Source: Episyrphus balteatus (Eukaryota > Arthropoda > Insecta > Diptera > Syrphidae). From it: a stretch of 64,000 nt of DNA. The position numbers and the translations under genes are program-made. The notes beneath the pieces were generated by a model. That model was given only the letters and a program-made list of their open reading frames with translations. It was not told the DNA's origin and did not search any database. Below are positions 13,904 to 25,935 of the stretch, piece by piece (position 1 is the stretch's first letter; each line of letters starts with the position of its first letter). The stretch covers positions 166,691,718-166,755,717 of the forward strand of contig NC_079134.1 in NCBI RefSeq assembly GCF_945859705.1, written 5' to 3'.

Positions 13904-14485
13904 CACTGGTCGGCAACGAAAATAGAGCTAGAACCAAACCTTACTTTTCTTAAGGACTTTTTTATGCTGAGTCCGAAGTCAAAATTTCACTGGCACGTCA
14001 CGTTTTTGAAATACTTGAATATAAACAGGTCAAAAACGCCACTGTAAAATATTTTTTTGCGAATCTTCTTATGCAATTTCAAAACGCAATATTTTATTGT
14101 CCTAAATATATTTTACCTTTTTTTTTTAAATTAATTTTTTTCTCAAAGATATTGCAAAAAGAAATTTATGATATCTCAAAACCTTAGTGCATTATCATAA
14201 TGAATGTTTTTTTTTTGTATCCAAATTCCAGTTTGTTACTTCTGATTTGGATTTTAAAAAGCAACATTTGAAGGAAAAATGTATTTTTTCGATTAAACAT
14301 TAAAAAGAACTTCATTGAAAATTAGTTTTTGAGACTTAATAGTGAAAATAGGGATGAGTATAGCTCAAAAACCAGACGTGATATAATAAAACTGTAAACA
14401 GTTTTGAATTCAGCACACTAAAGTCAATTAAAATCACCTTACAAAGTTCTTGCTTCCGACTTCTTTTTATTTTTGCCGACCAGTG
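13904..14485. mobile_element. Non-autonomous terminal-inverted-repeat element (CACTGGTCGGCAA)
   Basis: The left end CACTGGTCGGCAACGAAAAT and the right end (reverse complement CACTGGTCGGCAAAAATAAA) form inverted repeats 582 bp apart, with no coding content. The target duplication is unclear: flanks are AATAA and TAATC. The superfamily cannot be assigned from the ends alone. Confidence 0.65.
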
Positions 14486-14939
14486 TAATCAAACGCACAC
14501 AAGACATATTCTTGTAGGAAACAGATTGCTCCACAAAAAAGGTCTTGGATATTCGAGGTCAAAGTTAAAAGAAATTATAAAAGCATTTTTTACTTTTCAA
14601 AATTTTGTAATTCACTGAAAATTCATTATTTTCAAAAAAACAAGATGTATACTTGTAGGGGTTTAAACATTCTACAAAAAAGTTCTTGGCATCAAATTAA
14701 TTGCTTTTAGTTCATAGATGCAAGTAAGCCTTCATATTGAAAAATCAATTTTCAAAAAAGTAGAGTACTAATCTGTGATAGGAACTTAAATTTGTAAGAG
14801 GTTCCAAACAGCTTAGTATAAGTCCTATCAAAATTGTTCAATAAATTGAAAAAAAAAAAAAATAAGGTGTTAACAACCTTTTGAGCTTCTACTTTAGAAA
14901 TTGGTATATATAATAAATATTACAATTGATCAACTTTTT
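14486..14939. other. AT-rich non-coding DNA
   Basis: Nothing recognised. Confidence 0.5.
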
Positions 14940-15912
14940 GAAGTGAAAACTTCTTTAGTATCGTAGTGATTTGAAACAAGATGAAACGAAAACGCGACAC
15001 GACTTCAACTTGTTATAATTTTTTTGTTTTAATAGATAGATGAATGAAATTTGTACTGTAGATAGGTAATTAAATAAATTATAATTGTACAAAATTTCAA
15101 TTAATTTCATATTCAAAATTCGGAGATAACGGTAAAAAGATGTTCTTTTCCAACACACGTTATATCTTTTGATCTAGTGCACATACAAATTTGATTTAAC
15201 TTTAATACGCATGCTGATAACATAACCTTTTATTTGATATATCACACATAACGTTACGTGCTCTACAAGTTACACAATCTTAAATTGAAAAATTTAAAAA
15301 TACCTCAAAACACCTGTGGAGATCTGTTGGCGATGACCAGCTACCATATAAATACTACCAAATAAATGTTTTTTTTTGCTTTTTGGATGAAATTTCATCG
15401 AGTTTAAAAAATTCTAGCTCTTTTTGTAGATGTCTCGTACACCTGATCGATATATATATTTTGAGCTAAGACAATAAGCTTTCAGATTGTGTAAAAATTT
15501 GTATAGGTTGTTAGGGAAAAAAATTGATTTAATAGCGTGAGAAGATAAAAATACGTGTTTTTTCGCTTTTTTTGATGGAAATTGATCGAGTTCAAAAAAT
15601 TCTAGCTCTTTGTGTAGATGTCTTATAGACCTGATCGATATATACAATTTGAGCTCTTACAATAAGCTTTCAGATATTATAACATTTTTTATAGTTTGTT
15701 AGGGAAAAAATGCATTTAATAGCTTGAGAAGATAAAATTACGTGTTTTTTTCGCTTTTTTTTTTGATGAAAATGATTGTTTTCAATAAATTATTTTTATA
15801 CTTTTTGCGCATTGTAAACATTTTAGAATGGCTTTATTCTTTAGGAAAATTTTGTAAGCTTTTTAATGGTTTTAATTAAAAAAAAAAAAATGATTTTTTA
15901 AGGTTTCACTTC
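14940..15912 (+). mobile_element. Repeat element with GAAGTGAAAMCTT inverted ends, copy 1
   Basis: The left end GAAGTGAAAACTTC and the right end (reverse complement GAAGTGAAACCTTA) are near-perfect inverted repeats. Homology to the inverse copy at 23081-23863 extends a little past both ends (ATTCACACGTGGTA on one side, AAAAAG on the other), so the true borders may be slightly wider. Shared inner text includes GTGATATATCA-type sequence, AGATCTGTTG and TAGAGCAC. It has no coding capacity. Confidence 0.6.
15370..15745. repeat. Tandem duplication of ~188 bp inside the element
   Basis: TCTAGCTCTTTTTGTAGATG near 15413 recurs as TCTAGCTCTTTGTGTAGATG near 15601. Flanking text (CTGATCGATATATA, AATAAGCTTTCAGAT, GTTAGGGAAAAAA, TTTAATAGC, GAGAAGATAAAA) repeats in the same order at a spacing of about 188 bp. 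Confidence 0.85.
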
Positions 15913-16129
15913 TACCACGTGTGAATTCACACATGATTTTTTTTAATGTTTAGGCCTTAAATCTATAAAGCTGCTAATGAATTCTTAAACAAATCTTTTC
16001 GAAACTCTTTCTTTTAAGATCACTTACCGAAGCTCAGTTAGGCGTTAACGAAGCTTTAACGTCCTAAGAACATAAGAGAAGCTTTATAGAAGCCTTTTAG
16101 AAGCAATAAACTGTAATGTTTCATTTTTT

Positions 16130-16786
16130 ACTTGCTCTATAGGGCAAGTATTGGTTTCGTGTAAAAAAAAAAATCGAGGTTTTAATCAAAACCAACATTA
16201 CGATGATGGAGAAGATCAAAAAAGTGGTTTTCGTCATGCCGTCCGTCGGTCTTTGCGTCTGTGCGTCCATCTGTACAAGGAGCTAGGGCCTAAACGGATG
16301 GATGGATTTGCTTGAAACTTGGTACAGATGATTTTTACGTAATTCCCTAGGACCGTTTTTTTTATTTTTTTAATATCTCCAATTTAACGCATATCTCCCA
16401 TATAACGTTTTCGAGGTATTTCAAATTTCTCGAAAACGGCTCCAACGATTTCGTTTAAATTTGGTGTGCGCAGTACTCTTATTGATTCTAACAAAACTGC
16501 ATTTATAGTTAGTTTATGACATGTTTTTTAAGTTCATATATTTCATCAAAGCATAAGTCAATTTTTTCAAAATTTACAGACATCATAGGTATTGAAGTGT
16601 AAAATGTAAAAAAAAATTAAAAAAAAAAGTTTTTCAAAAAATATTTAAAAAGTTGAATTTTTTTAACTTTCGATTTTTTTTTGTTTTTATTTTTTTTTTT
16701 TCCACAAAATCTTAAATTTCCAATAGATATTTAAGATAAAGATGCTTTGAACTACAAGAGCAAGTACGTGCGACCCAGTCGTTCAT
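16130..16786 (+). mobile_element. DINE-1/Helentron-like element, short subtype
   Basis: It starts ACTTGCTCTATAGGGCAAGT and ends AGAGCAAGTACGTGCGACCC followed by AGTCGTTCATTT. The nine-base subterminal inverted repeat ACTTGCTCT / AGAGCAAGT is exact. The core and a reduced GTCN array (CCGTCCGTCGGTC) are present. It is the cleanest short-subtype copy in the window. Confidence 0.8.
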
Positions 16787-19700
16787 TTTTTTTTATTTTA
16801 AGCGAAATTGTCGGATCAGTTGAGTTGGCAATTTGAAACCTAATAGTCCTTAAAATGTAGTTAAGTTAAGCTTAACTGCTATTTCATTAAAGTATTATTG
16901 AATCAATTTATTCTGGTTGCTTTTTCTCAGAACCAAAGTTTTCATGCACTTTCGCCTTTAAAAAAATTTGCTTTTATAAATGCTGCAAGTCTCAAGTCTT
17001 CAGCCTTATGGAGATTCAATTTTCGTAGCTAGTTTCTGTATTAAACCGATTACCCATTGTCCAAAAAACTATATTGAAAAAAGTTCTTCAAGCCGTGAAA
17101 AATGCTTCAAGGATTTAGAAAAATTTTTCTCTCATTTTGAAAAACAAATAGAAAACCAAAGTCATATCTGCAAATACCAAAACAAATATTTACAAACTTC
17201 CTAATTTTCCTATACGAAATATACACAAAAACCTGTTTCGTTCCAAAGAACACACAAACAGAAAACCGTCAGAAGTAGGATAACCACACCTTTATCGCAG
17301 CTCAAACACTCTCGGACTTCCATCATCGGTCGGGTAGTATACCCAATCAAAGGTCATTGATGCGAGGAAATTGTTTTTCGATATTTTTTCGATATCTCCG
17401 ATTACGACCCTTTCCAATCCCATTGATATAAATTCGAGTGCAGGAGCCAGAGAGAGCATTGCAGTACAAGAGTACAATAACAAAACAATTGCGAAAATAA
17501 AGCCCCGGGGCAAGCAGCTTGTCATAGAGCTGATTACATGCGAGAATGATGACGTTGGTTTTTGGATTTGAGTTTGGTGCGTGGCATTGGACACGGATTC
17601 GGACCTGAATTCCATTGAAACAAACGCGCGGGGGTCAGTTATCGAGTATCTGGCATTCATGTCATGCACGCAGTATAATATTGTTGCAGGAGTGGTCTAT
17701 CTATATCCTGTTTCTGGTACTCTGGTACCCCATTTTATCTCATAAAGTCAGTGTCTTTGAGTCTCGAATTTTAGTTCGTTATTCGTTCGATAGCTGCGTT
17801 ATGCAACTTTTCGGTGTAAGTTAGTATTTTTGTATGTGTAATCGTAGTCAATGCCAATGCCAAATGTCCAGGATAACGACGCTTATCTGCCCTTAGGGCT
17901 TATATTGCTGTACTACATAGAATAGTGGCATTGGTAATTTGATTCCTACATCATCTGCGATGTGTATGTGTAACGAACAAGTTTCCTTTTTTTATTTAGA
18001 GTATGGTCGAGAACTCAATTTGTTTTATGGATTCCCTTTCATCGCAGGGATAACACAGTTTTCATGTAAGTTACGAGGGTATCTAGGTACATGTGACATC
18101 GAGAGGGTGAGTTTTTATAAAATAACGAAATTAATTGACAACTTGCTACCCTGCGACATAATAAAAAGAAGGAAACAAAAAAATTCGAACTGTGTGATAA
18201 GAATTTCGGATTAATTTCATGTGCATGATTGCATGATGGGTGTCAGTCCGCCGCCGTCAGTCAGTCAGGGTGCAATGAGTCAACCGAATTGACTCATGCG
18301 ATATCAGATTCACTCTATACTCACCCCTAAGGGAATATTCTGTAAGAGCATTGTTGTGTTGAATGAAAGACATATTCTTGCCACAAGTTAACTTGATCTT
18401 ATCAACAAAATCTCGTTACTCTCTTGCAAAATCTTAATTAGATATTGTTGTATATGGCCAGAGTTGCTGATGCATTGCCAATCAATAAAACCATTGAAGT
18501 AGAAGAAAAGAGAGGGGGAAATGGGGAGGGGATACCCAACAAATGACCATCCATTATATTCAATTCTATTCATAAGTTGCTAATTGTTTCGATTTTTCCG
18601 TCAGCAATTCATCAGAATAACGCCCAAGGAATTCAATTAACTGATACTCATCTGCAAATGGCGCCCAATGTGGGGACTACAAAGACGACGCTCTTTTATG
18701 ATAAACAAACATATCCAAGTTAATGGTTTTATATATATATAAACTCTCGTATGTGTTTGTGTGTATTTGTGTGTTATTCACTTTTGCTCACAACTCTATT
18801 AAGGATACATTATCTGGTGTATAGAGATGCCACACAATATGTGTTGTGTCGTGTTGCATCTTTGGAGAAAAACCCTTAGACCAAACATACTCGCTTGCTG
18901 TCATGCCAGCAGCCGCCTCTGACTGATGCTAATAAACCCGTCTGGCGCCAGGCTCCATGACATTTGCAAATTCCATTAGAAAACTTCTCTCGTATGATGA
19001 AGGAAGGAATCCTGTGGGCGTATTAAATACACTCCACTCCGTTTACCGTTGTGTTGGTTTTGTTGTTATTTCTTACATCTCGACTCGTATAAATATGGGA
19101 AAGATGAACAAATGCGGTTATAACTTTTGCTGTTTATGGCTTTGACTTTCATATATACGGCAAAACGTCGTCGGTCGTCGTGTCGGTCGGTGTGCATACA
19201 TGAATGAGTCTGTGAATTCCAGACGATTGTGTTGACACCCTGAATGGGTACCCAAAAGTACACACAATAAAAACCAACGAACGAACAAACAAGACGACGA
19301 AGTCTCCTACTAGAAATCTTTCAACAACACACAAAGTTAAGGACATCGTCAAAAATGAAATTTTTGAACATGATTTTTATTACCATCAATAAGAATCTGA
19401 GTTTGAAGAAGGGGGAGGGGGTAGAAGTAAAAAGTCGTTCTTATACCAAAATACAACTCAAAGCCAAAAAAATATTATTATTATTAAGTGTGAGGGTATT
19501 TTGGGGCATTTATTTATACTCCACAAGTCCGGAGACTTTTTATATAATATTTGCTGTCGAAATGAATGTCAATAGTGATGATGGTGTTCTATTATTTTTG
19601 GAGACATTCCAAGAATATTTCGTACATATTTTTTTTATTTGGTAATATAAATCAGAATTTTGGAAGATATTCACTTTTAAGTACTTCAAGTGGTGCATTA

Positions 19701-19933
19701 AATAAGATTTATAGAGACACTTTCATGTTTCTTGGTGTAAATGAATGGTTTTGTGTAGATGTTTTTTTTTTTTTTTTTTTTTGAAGATTAGAATCAAACA
19801 GATTTCTGGTAATGCCTTCAGTCTTCCATGTTTTGGTGAAGCAACATGTTTTGAAGTTTTGTGCTTATAATACGATTTATGATACATTTTACTGCTATCA
19901 TTCCCCGCAAAGAAAGGTTAAAAAAGTTCTTAA
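16787..19933. other. Low-repeat non-coding DNA, no supportable gene
   Basis: Base composition is more even than in the flanks and known repeat families are absent. A 125-codon minus-strand open frame (17292-17669) contains one hydrophobic stretch but no recognisable domain, and I do not call it. The segment could be intronic or intergenic; splice signals alone do not decide. Confidence 0.4.
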
Positions 19934-20577
19934 CCCGAGTATGAATGAAAACCACCGCTGCACCACTTCCGCACCATTTTAAAAATTTCTAAACCGCTGC
20001 ACCACTTCTGCGCCATTTTATTTTGTATGCAAAATTCGGTGCACCACCGCCGCACCACGACTGCACCACGTCGGCACCATTTCATTTAGAATGAAAAATT
20101 CGGTGCACCACCGCCGAAACACGTGTGCACCATTCTATTTTCGTACTTATAAAAATGTTAAAGTCGTCTTCAAAGTTATTTTGACTAAAGCAACAAATTT
20201 CCAGCTCGTACAAACATGACTTGGTGATCGAGTTGTTAAGGCGTTGGACTTCTAATTGCAAGTGCTCTAGATAATCGGGTTCGAGTCTCCATCTCGTCGG
20301 TAGTTTTCCTTTTTATTTTTCAACAATCCAAAATTATGTATCATGGTGCAGCGAATTTTTCATACAAAATGAAATGGTGCGGACGTGGTGCAGTCGTGAT
20401 GCGGCGGTGGTGCACCAAATTTTTCATTCAAAATGAAATAGTGCGGACGTGGTGCAGTCGTAGTGCGGCGGTGGAGCGCCAAAATTTCAGCCAAATGGCG
20501 GTGATGCAGCTGTGGTGCGGCGGTCAAGATTTTTTAATTTTTTTTCTTTAAAAACTCAATTTATATTTTTACTCGGG
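19934..20577. mobile_element. Foldback element with GC-rich repeated arms
   Basis: Outer ends CCCGAGTA and TACTCGGG are inverted. Each arm is itself a tandem set of GC-rich units: GCACCACCGCCGCACCACGA type on the left, their reverse complement (TCGTGGTGCGGCGGTGGTGC type) on the right, each separated by TTTCATTTAGAATGAAAAAT-like linkers. About three units per arm are visible. The central loop holds a tRNA-Ser-like sequence. No clear target-site duplication. Confidence 0.75.
20218..20300 (+). pseudogene. tRNA-Ser-like sequence (tRNA pseudogene or SINE head)
   Basis: The 83-nt segment follows the layout of an insect tRNA-Ser. It has a GAC start, an A-box-like TGATCGAGTTGTTAAGGCG, the anticodon-region text TTGGACTTCTAAT, a long variable arm, the B-box GGTTCGAGTCTCC and a CTCGTCGG end. 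Acceptor, D and anticodon stems carry mismatches (5' GACTTGG does not pair well with 3' TCTCGTC), so it is unlikely to be a working tRNA. The anticodon position reads TCT where tRNA-Ser would have GCT. A pol III promoter could still function. Comparison with tRNA-Ser is from memory of the family. Confidence 0.6.
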
Positions 20578-22792
20578 ATACGTTAAATATGTTAAATACT
20601 AACGCATCTTATGCAAATTGTTCAAGATATGATTTGAAAAATACAAAAAATCAAATTCCTAAATTTCTTACATTCAATATAAAACATTTAAAACTACAGC
20701 TAGAAAAAAATAAATACAGGAATAAATTTTACAGAAAATAAAAAAACAAAATACAACAACTGCAAGGACATCCGGATTTGCCAACAACCATCATAAACAA
20801 CATGAACATCATCTACAGAGTCGGAAATAATGAAATTGTATTTTTATTTATCCTTTAACGTTGTTTATTTATTGATTCAGTGATGTTCCTTGTTGATTTT
20901 TTTTCTCTTTCTCTTCATCTCTTTCCTCAATTTTTTTCTTTTTACTTTAAAATATCCTCTGGGTAAATTGTGAAATCATACCCAATATAACTGTCCTTAA
21001 CAAACCAAATGGGAAATTTGTCTCTTCAAACGAAGATGACGTAGAATAAAAATTATCTGCATCCGCAAAGTTAACTTAAAAATACAGAAAAAAAAAGAAA
21101 TAAAAAAAATACAAATACAAGGAAAATACTCCCCCATAAATGCTCTATGGTTGCTGTACCAAAGAGTGTATACAACCCCAACCCAAGAACTCTTATTTTT
21201 ATATATTTTCGCTTTATTTCTACATCCTGCCATCAACATCATCCTTGATGTCCTTGGGCAATGCGAAAACGATTTTTTTTATTTATTTATTCTTACCCAA
21301 TTCTTGTTATTTTTTTTTTTTTCTTCTTTTTTTGTTTCATGTGTATATGCAGACTTTTCATTTTATTTATTTTTTTTTTTTTTTCTAATATTTTGCTGTG
21401 TTCGTCTTGTTTTCTATTTTCCTACATTTTATGTGCAACTTTGAATATATAGGAATTCATTCTGCACTCTATTTTCGTCCTGATGCTTCAAAAACAAAAC
21501 AAAAATAAAAGAAAAAAAAAACAAAAAAGGAACAGCAACTTCAAACACCGAGACTCCCGAGGGAAATAAACCAATCGAAATTATTATGAGGTACCAAATT
21601 TATATCTAAACATCCTTCATCTTCAAACAGTGTGTACTTGATAAAAAAAAAAAAAAAAAAAATACTAAACAAAATTGGACAGAAAGGACGAGTTATATCC
21701 TTTTTTTTTTAGACAGATGAAGAAATACAAATATTAAATGTAAAGTAAATTGATTATTTAAGAAAGAGAACATGTTATCGATAACTTTGAATATTCATAG
21801 TCCTTGAAGAAGAGGTCCTTTTCCACACTTTTTCATCTTATTCCAATACCCTTTTTTTTGACGTACCTATGTCTTAGATGGTATTAGATTTTGATGGATT
21901 CGAAATGAATTACTTTAGGGATACATCAGTATAATATAATATACATAAAAAAAAGGGTTTTATAAGTTGCTCATGTTTCATTTATGTTTTCCCCAACAAA
22001 AAAAAAAATTGATATGATTTGATGGAAAGTGGCAGGTAGAATATTGTGAAAATAAGGATGAGCCTCAATTTGCACATTACCTTGAGCTTTTTTTTTTCTT
22101 GATAAATATTTGAAATTATTAAAACAATTTCTAGGTTTCTTACCCGTAAAACCTAGATAGATTGGAATTTTCTATTATTTCTATGTACTCCTTTCCCCAA
22201 AAAAAAATACCTATTCACTTCATTAATTCAGTTCTAACAAGAATAACAGAACCAGCTTACAGGACATTCCATTAAAGCATTAGACCAATACCTCTCCTAT
22301 ATACTACCTAATGTCTAAAGCTATATTCCCCTCATAAATTTAGTAATTTTGGAACCTTTCAGTGCGAGTGTAGCGTTACAGATAAAAGCTTTCAAGTGTA
22401 ACCATAGGCTTTCTCAAGAGTAAAATAATCACTGTTGGACGAAATACAGAATTTTGTATCCTCACTCCTATTCGATGCGTTCAATTAACAGGTGGACGTT
22501 GGGACATAGACAAAAGATATATTACATTTACCTTGACTTCAAGAGGTAAGTGCTCCCATAAACAATGCTATGGCTCATTTAACTCGGTTCATAAGTAATT
22601 TTAGTTTTGTGTTTTTTTTTTTTTTTGTGGCCGGCAGGTATAAAAGCCTAAATTTATCTATTTTTAAACTTGAAATATATGTGTTAGTAACTTTTTGGAC
22701 TGTTTAAAAACTAAGTGCACTATGTGTAGGAAGGACTTTAAGAGGAATTTTATATTTATAATTTTTTGTTTTTTTTTCAGTTTGATGTAGTA
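20578..22792. other. AT-rich non-coding DNA with AAGGAY words and T runs
   Basis: No gene seen. Long T and A tracts generate hydrophobic or lysine-rich open frames (21140-21452) that are artefacts of composition. AAGGAC/AAGGAT and its complement recur between 20763 and 21820. Confidence 0.45.
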
Positions 22793-23080
22793 GGGTAAGT
22801 CGGGGCGAATATGCCAGTTTGGGTAATATGCCACATTTCAATATTTTACACTACAATACTCATATTAACAATTCTGACAATACAATACCTTACAATACCT
22901 TTTGAAGAAAATATAAATCCAATTGTTTTTTTATTAAACTTAGTTTGCTTAAAAACATTATTTTTATTTTTTGATTTTTCAATTGAATATATGAAAGTTA
23001 CTTCAAAAATGGTAAGATTTGATATGTAAACCTAACGTGTGTTGCTGTCTAGACATGATATTTGGTATTCACACGTGGTA

Positions 23081-23863
23081 GAAGTGAAACCTTAACAAAT
23101 CATTTTTCTTGCAAAAAAAAAAAAAATCGAAAAAATCTACTATTTTTTATTCTATCACCTTTAACAATGTTTTTTTATACAACAACCTATAATAAATTTT
23201 ATCTCATCTGAAAGCTTTTTGTTTCAGCTCAAAATATTTATATCGACCATGTCTATACAACATCTACAAAAAGAGCTAGAATTTCGTGAACCCAATCACT
23301 CTTCATCGAAAAAGCAAAAAAAATCAATCTTTTTTTCTATTCTAACACCATTAAATATATATTTTTAAATTACATCCTATGATAAATTTGATATCATCTG
23401 AAAGCTGAACTATGTCGAAATTTCAAACTAAGATTACGGTATTTTCCTACACTGGTGGCTGGTCATCGGCAACAGATCTCCAAAGGTGTTTTGAGGTATT
23501 TTTCAAGTTTTTCAATTTAAGATTGTGTATGTGTAACTTGTAGAGCACTTATCGTTATGTGTGATATATCAAATGAAAGGTTATATTATCAGCATGCGTA
23601 GTCAAATAAAATGTTTATGTGCTCTAAATCAAAAGATATAACGTGTTTAGAAAAAGAACATCTTTTTACCGTTATCTCAGGATATTGAATATGAAATTAA
23701 TTGAAATTTTGCACAATTATAATTTATTTAATTACATTTCTACAGTATAAATTTCATTTATCTATCTATTAAAACAAAAAAGTTATAATCAATTGATTTT
23801 TCCAGTCGCTTTTTCGTTTCATATCTTGTTTCAAATCACTGATACTAAAGAAGTTTTCACTTC
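23081..23863 (-). mobile_element. Repeat element with GAAGTGAAAMCTT inverted ends, copy 2 (nested)
   Basis: Inverse copy of the element at 14940-15912, with the same inner landmarks in reverse order (GAGCTAGAATT, CAACAGATCTCCAAAGGTGT, GTGATATATCA, AAAAGATATAACGTGT). It lies inside the GGGTAAGTCGGGG transposon, directly before the transposase-like remnant, so it is probably a later insertion. Confidence 0.6.
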
Positions 23864-23887
23864 AAAAAGCAGAATTAACAGAACAAA

Positions 23888-24118
23888 AAGGAAAACGAAA
23901 GCGAAAATGACACTTCCGAGGAAGCACTACCAGCATTATATGATTCCTCAAGTGATGAAGAGGACAGACAGAAAACTTCTGTCCAATTTGTGACCTGTGC
24001 TTCTCCGACAAATTCGGAGCAAGATCTAACTGTATTTAATTGCTCAAAATGCCAGAGATCGATGTACAAGGACCCGATGTTTCACGCTATTAAACTTAAA
24101 AAAGGACATACTGCCTAA
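23888..24118 (+). pseudogene. Transposase C-terminal remnant
   Basis: A frame of 76 codons running to a TAA. It begins with a strongly acidic stretch (ESENDTSEEALPALYDSSSD) and then has a Cys pair FNCSKCQRSMYKD. An overlapping frame encodes NFCPICDLCFSDKFG, so a frameshift has probably split a CxxC...CxxC zinc-binding tail. An acidic linker followed by a Cys-rich tail is common at the end of pogo/Tigger-like transposases of insects. The upstream catalytic part is missing. Family assignment is tentative. Confidence 0.45.
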
Positions 24119-24584
24119 ATGTCTGCCGGCATATGAACCCGTCAGAAGTGGCATATTCCCCTTACATGTGGGTAAAATGCCACTTTTTAAGATTACTTTA
24201 TTTAAAATGAATTAAACGAATTAAAGTAATGTTTTTATTGGTTTTTCTTTTAAATAAAATGACAATCTAATAATTACAAAAAAAATCTATTTAATATGAT
24301 TGTTTTACTGTTAAGTGTGGCATATTTCCCCGACTTACCCCAATGTGAACGTCTTTAAATGTCTAAGTCTATTCTTAGCAGAGCAACGTTATTTAATTTA
24401 GTAACGACAAGGCCAACAAATTTATTTATGAATTTCAGTTTCTTAAACCCCTAAATATCCCTATTGCATTTTGTAAGCCGAATTTAAAGTGAGAGAGGAT
24501 ATGATGGGTGAAGAAGGTGAAAATCTGAAGCTGGATGAACATTATATCAGTTTGAATTGTTATTTTATTTATATTAACAGATTT

Positions 24585-24945
24585 TCGCATGTTCAAACGT
24601 CGGCATACTTTCCGCATATTTGTGGGTCCACATGATTGCACGAAACATAACCGCATGTTCACATAATACTCCCATGTCCATATGTCCGCATGTTGCCTAG
24701 ATGAACGCATGTTTGAATGTCTGCATGTTTGTATGTCCGCATGTTTGTATGTCCGCATGACAGTATGTCCGCTGATCCACATTTTCGGAAATCCGCAAAT
24801 CTGCATGATAGCATGTCCATATGTCCACATATCCAAATGTCCGGATGTTTGAATGTCCATAATAATAGCATGAGCACATGTCCGCATAATATTCCCATGT
24901 ATATTTATGCCCATATGTTAAGATGTACATATATGTTCGCATATC
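24585..24945. repeat. Degenerate CATGTCCGCATGTTTG-type minisatellite
   Basis: Repeated words CATGTCCGCATG, ATGTTTGTATGTCCGC and CCATATGTCC occur every 8-20 bp for about 360 bp. The same words resume at 29547-29610 on the far side of the inserted hAT-like element. The several overlapping Met/Cys/His-rich open frames here arise from the repeat. Confidence 0.8.
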
Positions 24946-25407
24946 CGCAAGCCCAGTGCCGGATTAGCCTCAAGGCAAACTAGGCAGCTGCCTAGGGGCC
25001 CCACTTCAGCTAGGGGCCCCTCGCCCCGACTACGAACAAACAAAATTTCTTGGAGTTGTACCTTCAATAAAAAACAGCATTACATTTGTATTAGTAAAAA
25101 TAAGAAAAAAGAAGAATAAAAAAACGTTTGCAAATCATTAAACATTAGCCCCGTTTCATTGGAGGTGGTAGTTTACTCATGAGTTGATCTAGTACTATAA
25201 TTACCACATGATCTTCTACTTCTACCACTGATCTTCTATTTTTTTTTTTTTTTTTTTTTATAATGAGCGCGCACTAAAGGGGTTTTGGGTACCCTTAATA
25301 TACATGTGTTTATAATGAATTATGACTCCCATCCCATCCTGAATTGCCCAACCCCGCGATGCCAGATTGAGGGATTTTTTCCTGTTTTTTTTTCGGTATT
25401 TTTGATT

Positions 25408-25662
25408 AGGGAAAAATGGAAAATCAACCCAGTACAGTCAGCTCAAAATATATCACGTTTAAATACCAAGACAAATACTGGTCTATTCGAACATTATTCC
25501 AACGACATCGAACCAGAGTTTAGTAACGAGATGGTGCCATTAAAGCTCTTCATGTTGCAATCAGATAATATGTCAGAAAAATCTGAGATTGTGCATGCAG
25601 AGAAGTTAGAAGTTAATATAGGCACCGTTACAAATTTATTCATAATGAATTACCCCAAATAA
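25408..25662 (+). pseudogene. hAT transposase fragment (probable)
   Basis: The last ~85 codons of an open frame ending at 25662 look protein-like. The segment LFEHYSNDIEPEFSNEMVPL resembles the '..YPNDI..EF.NEL..FK' region upstream of the hAT dimerisation domain in ZMYM-like hAT transposases. The rest of the transposase (RNase H core, C-terminal dimerisation region) is absent. The frame's own first 40 codons look non-coding. Its position near the left end of a hAT-like element supports the reading. The match is from memory, not a search. Confidence 0.45.
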
Positions 25663-25862
25663 AAACATAACTTCGAAAACAGCCAAAATGACGTTTTTTG
25701 GCATTTTCTAACGGTAATATTTCAAAAACGGATGCCAATAAAAAAATTTTGACTTCAGATTCGAGTTCAACACATCCAACACTACTAGGAAAGTATATTT
25801 TGGTTCTTGTGGCAAAACCTTGTTGACCAGTGTTATCAATTAAAAAAAAAACTAAACCACCC

Positions 25863-25935
25863 ACACGCGTTTTGAACGCGTTTCAAACGCGTTTTGGATG
25901 CGTTTTGGACGCGTTTCGAACGCGTTTCAGATGTG
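25863..25935. repeat. Short outlying block of the GACGCGTTT array
   Basis: Six or seven 11-bp units (ACGCGTTTTGA, ACGCGTTTCAA and variants), separated from the main array by about 190 bp of unrelated sequence. Confidence 0.85.

Larger units (their letters stand above)
22793..24340 (+). mobile_element. Decayed DNA transposon with GGGTAAGTCGGGG inverted ends
   Basis: The left end GGGTAAGTCGGGGCGAATAT is followed by GCCAGTTTGGGTAATATGCC. The right end, read in reverse complement, is GGGTAAGTCGGGGAAATATG followed by CCACAC. Both ends carry extra ATATGCCAC copies just inside (for example GGTAAAATGCCAC near 24170). The interior holds the 3' end of a reading frame that resembles a transposase tail (23888-24118) and a second repeat (23081-23863). 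Flanks do not show a clear duplication. The ends suggest a Tc1/mariner-pogo-type element; this is inferred. Confidence 0.6.

Noticed and set aside
17292..17669. A 125-codon minus-strand frame with a hydrophobic segment
   Set aside because: No recognisable domain, no flanking splice or promoter support, and an overlapping plus-strand frame is also open. Could be revisited with RNA data.
20218..20300. A functional tRNA gene
   Set aside because: Acceptor, D and anticodon stems have mismatches; only the B box and overall layout are well preserved.
24435..24983. Overlapping open frames on both strands, rich in Met, Cys and His, which could pass for a zinc-finger protein
   Set aside because: They follow the CATGTCCGCATG minisatellite and are open on both strands; spacing of Cys and His is not that of a finger.
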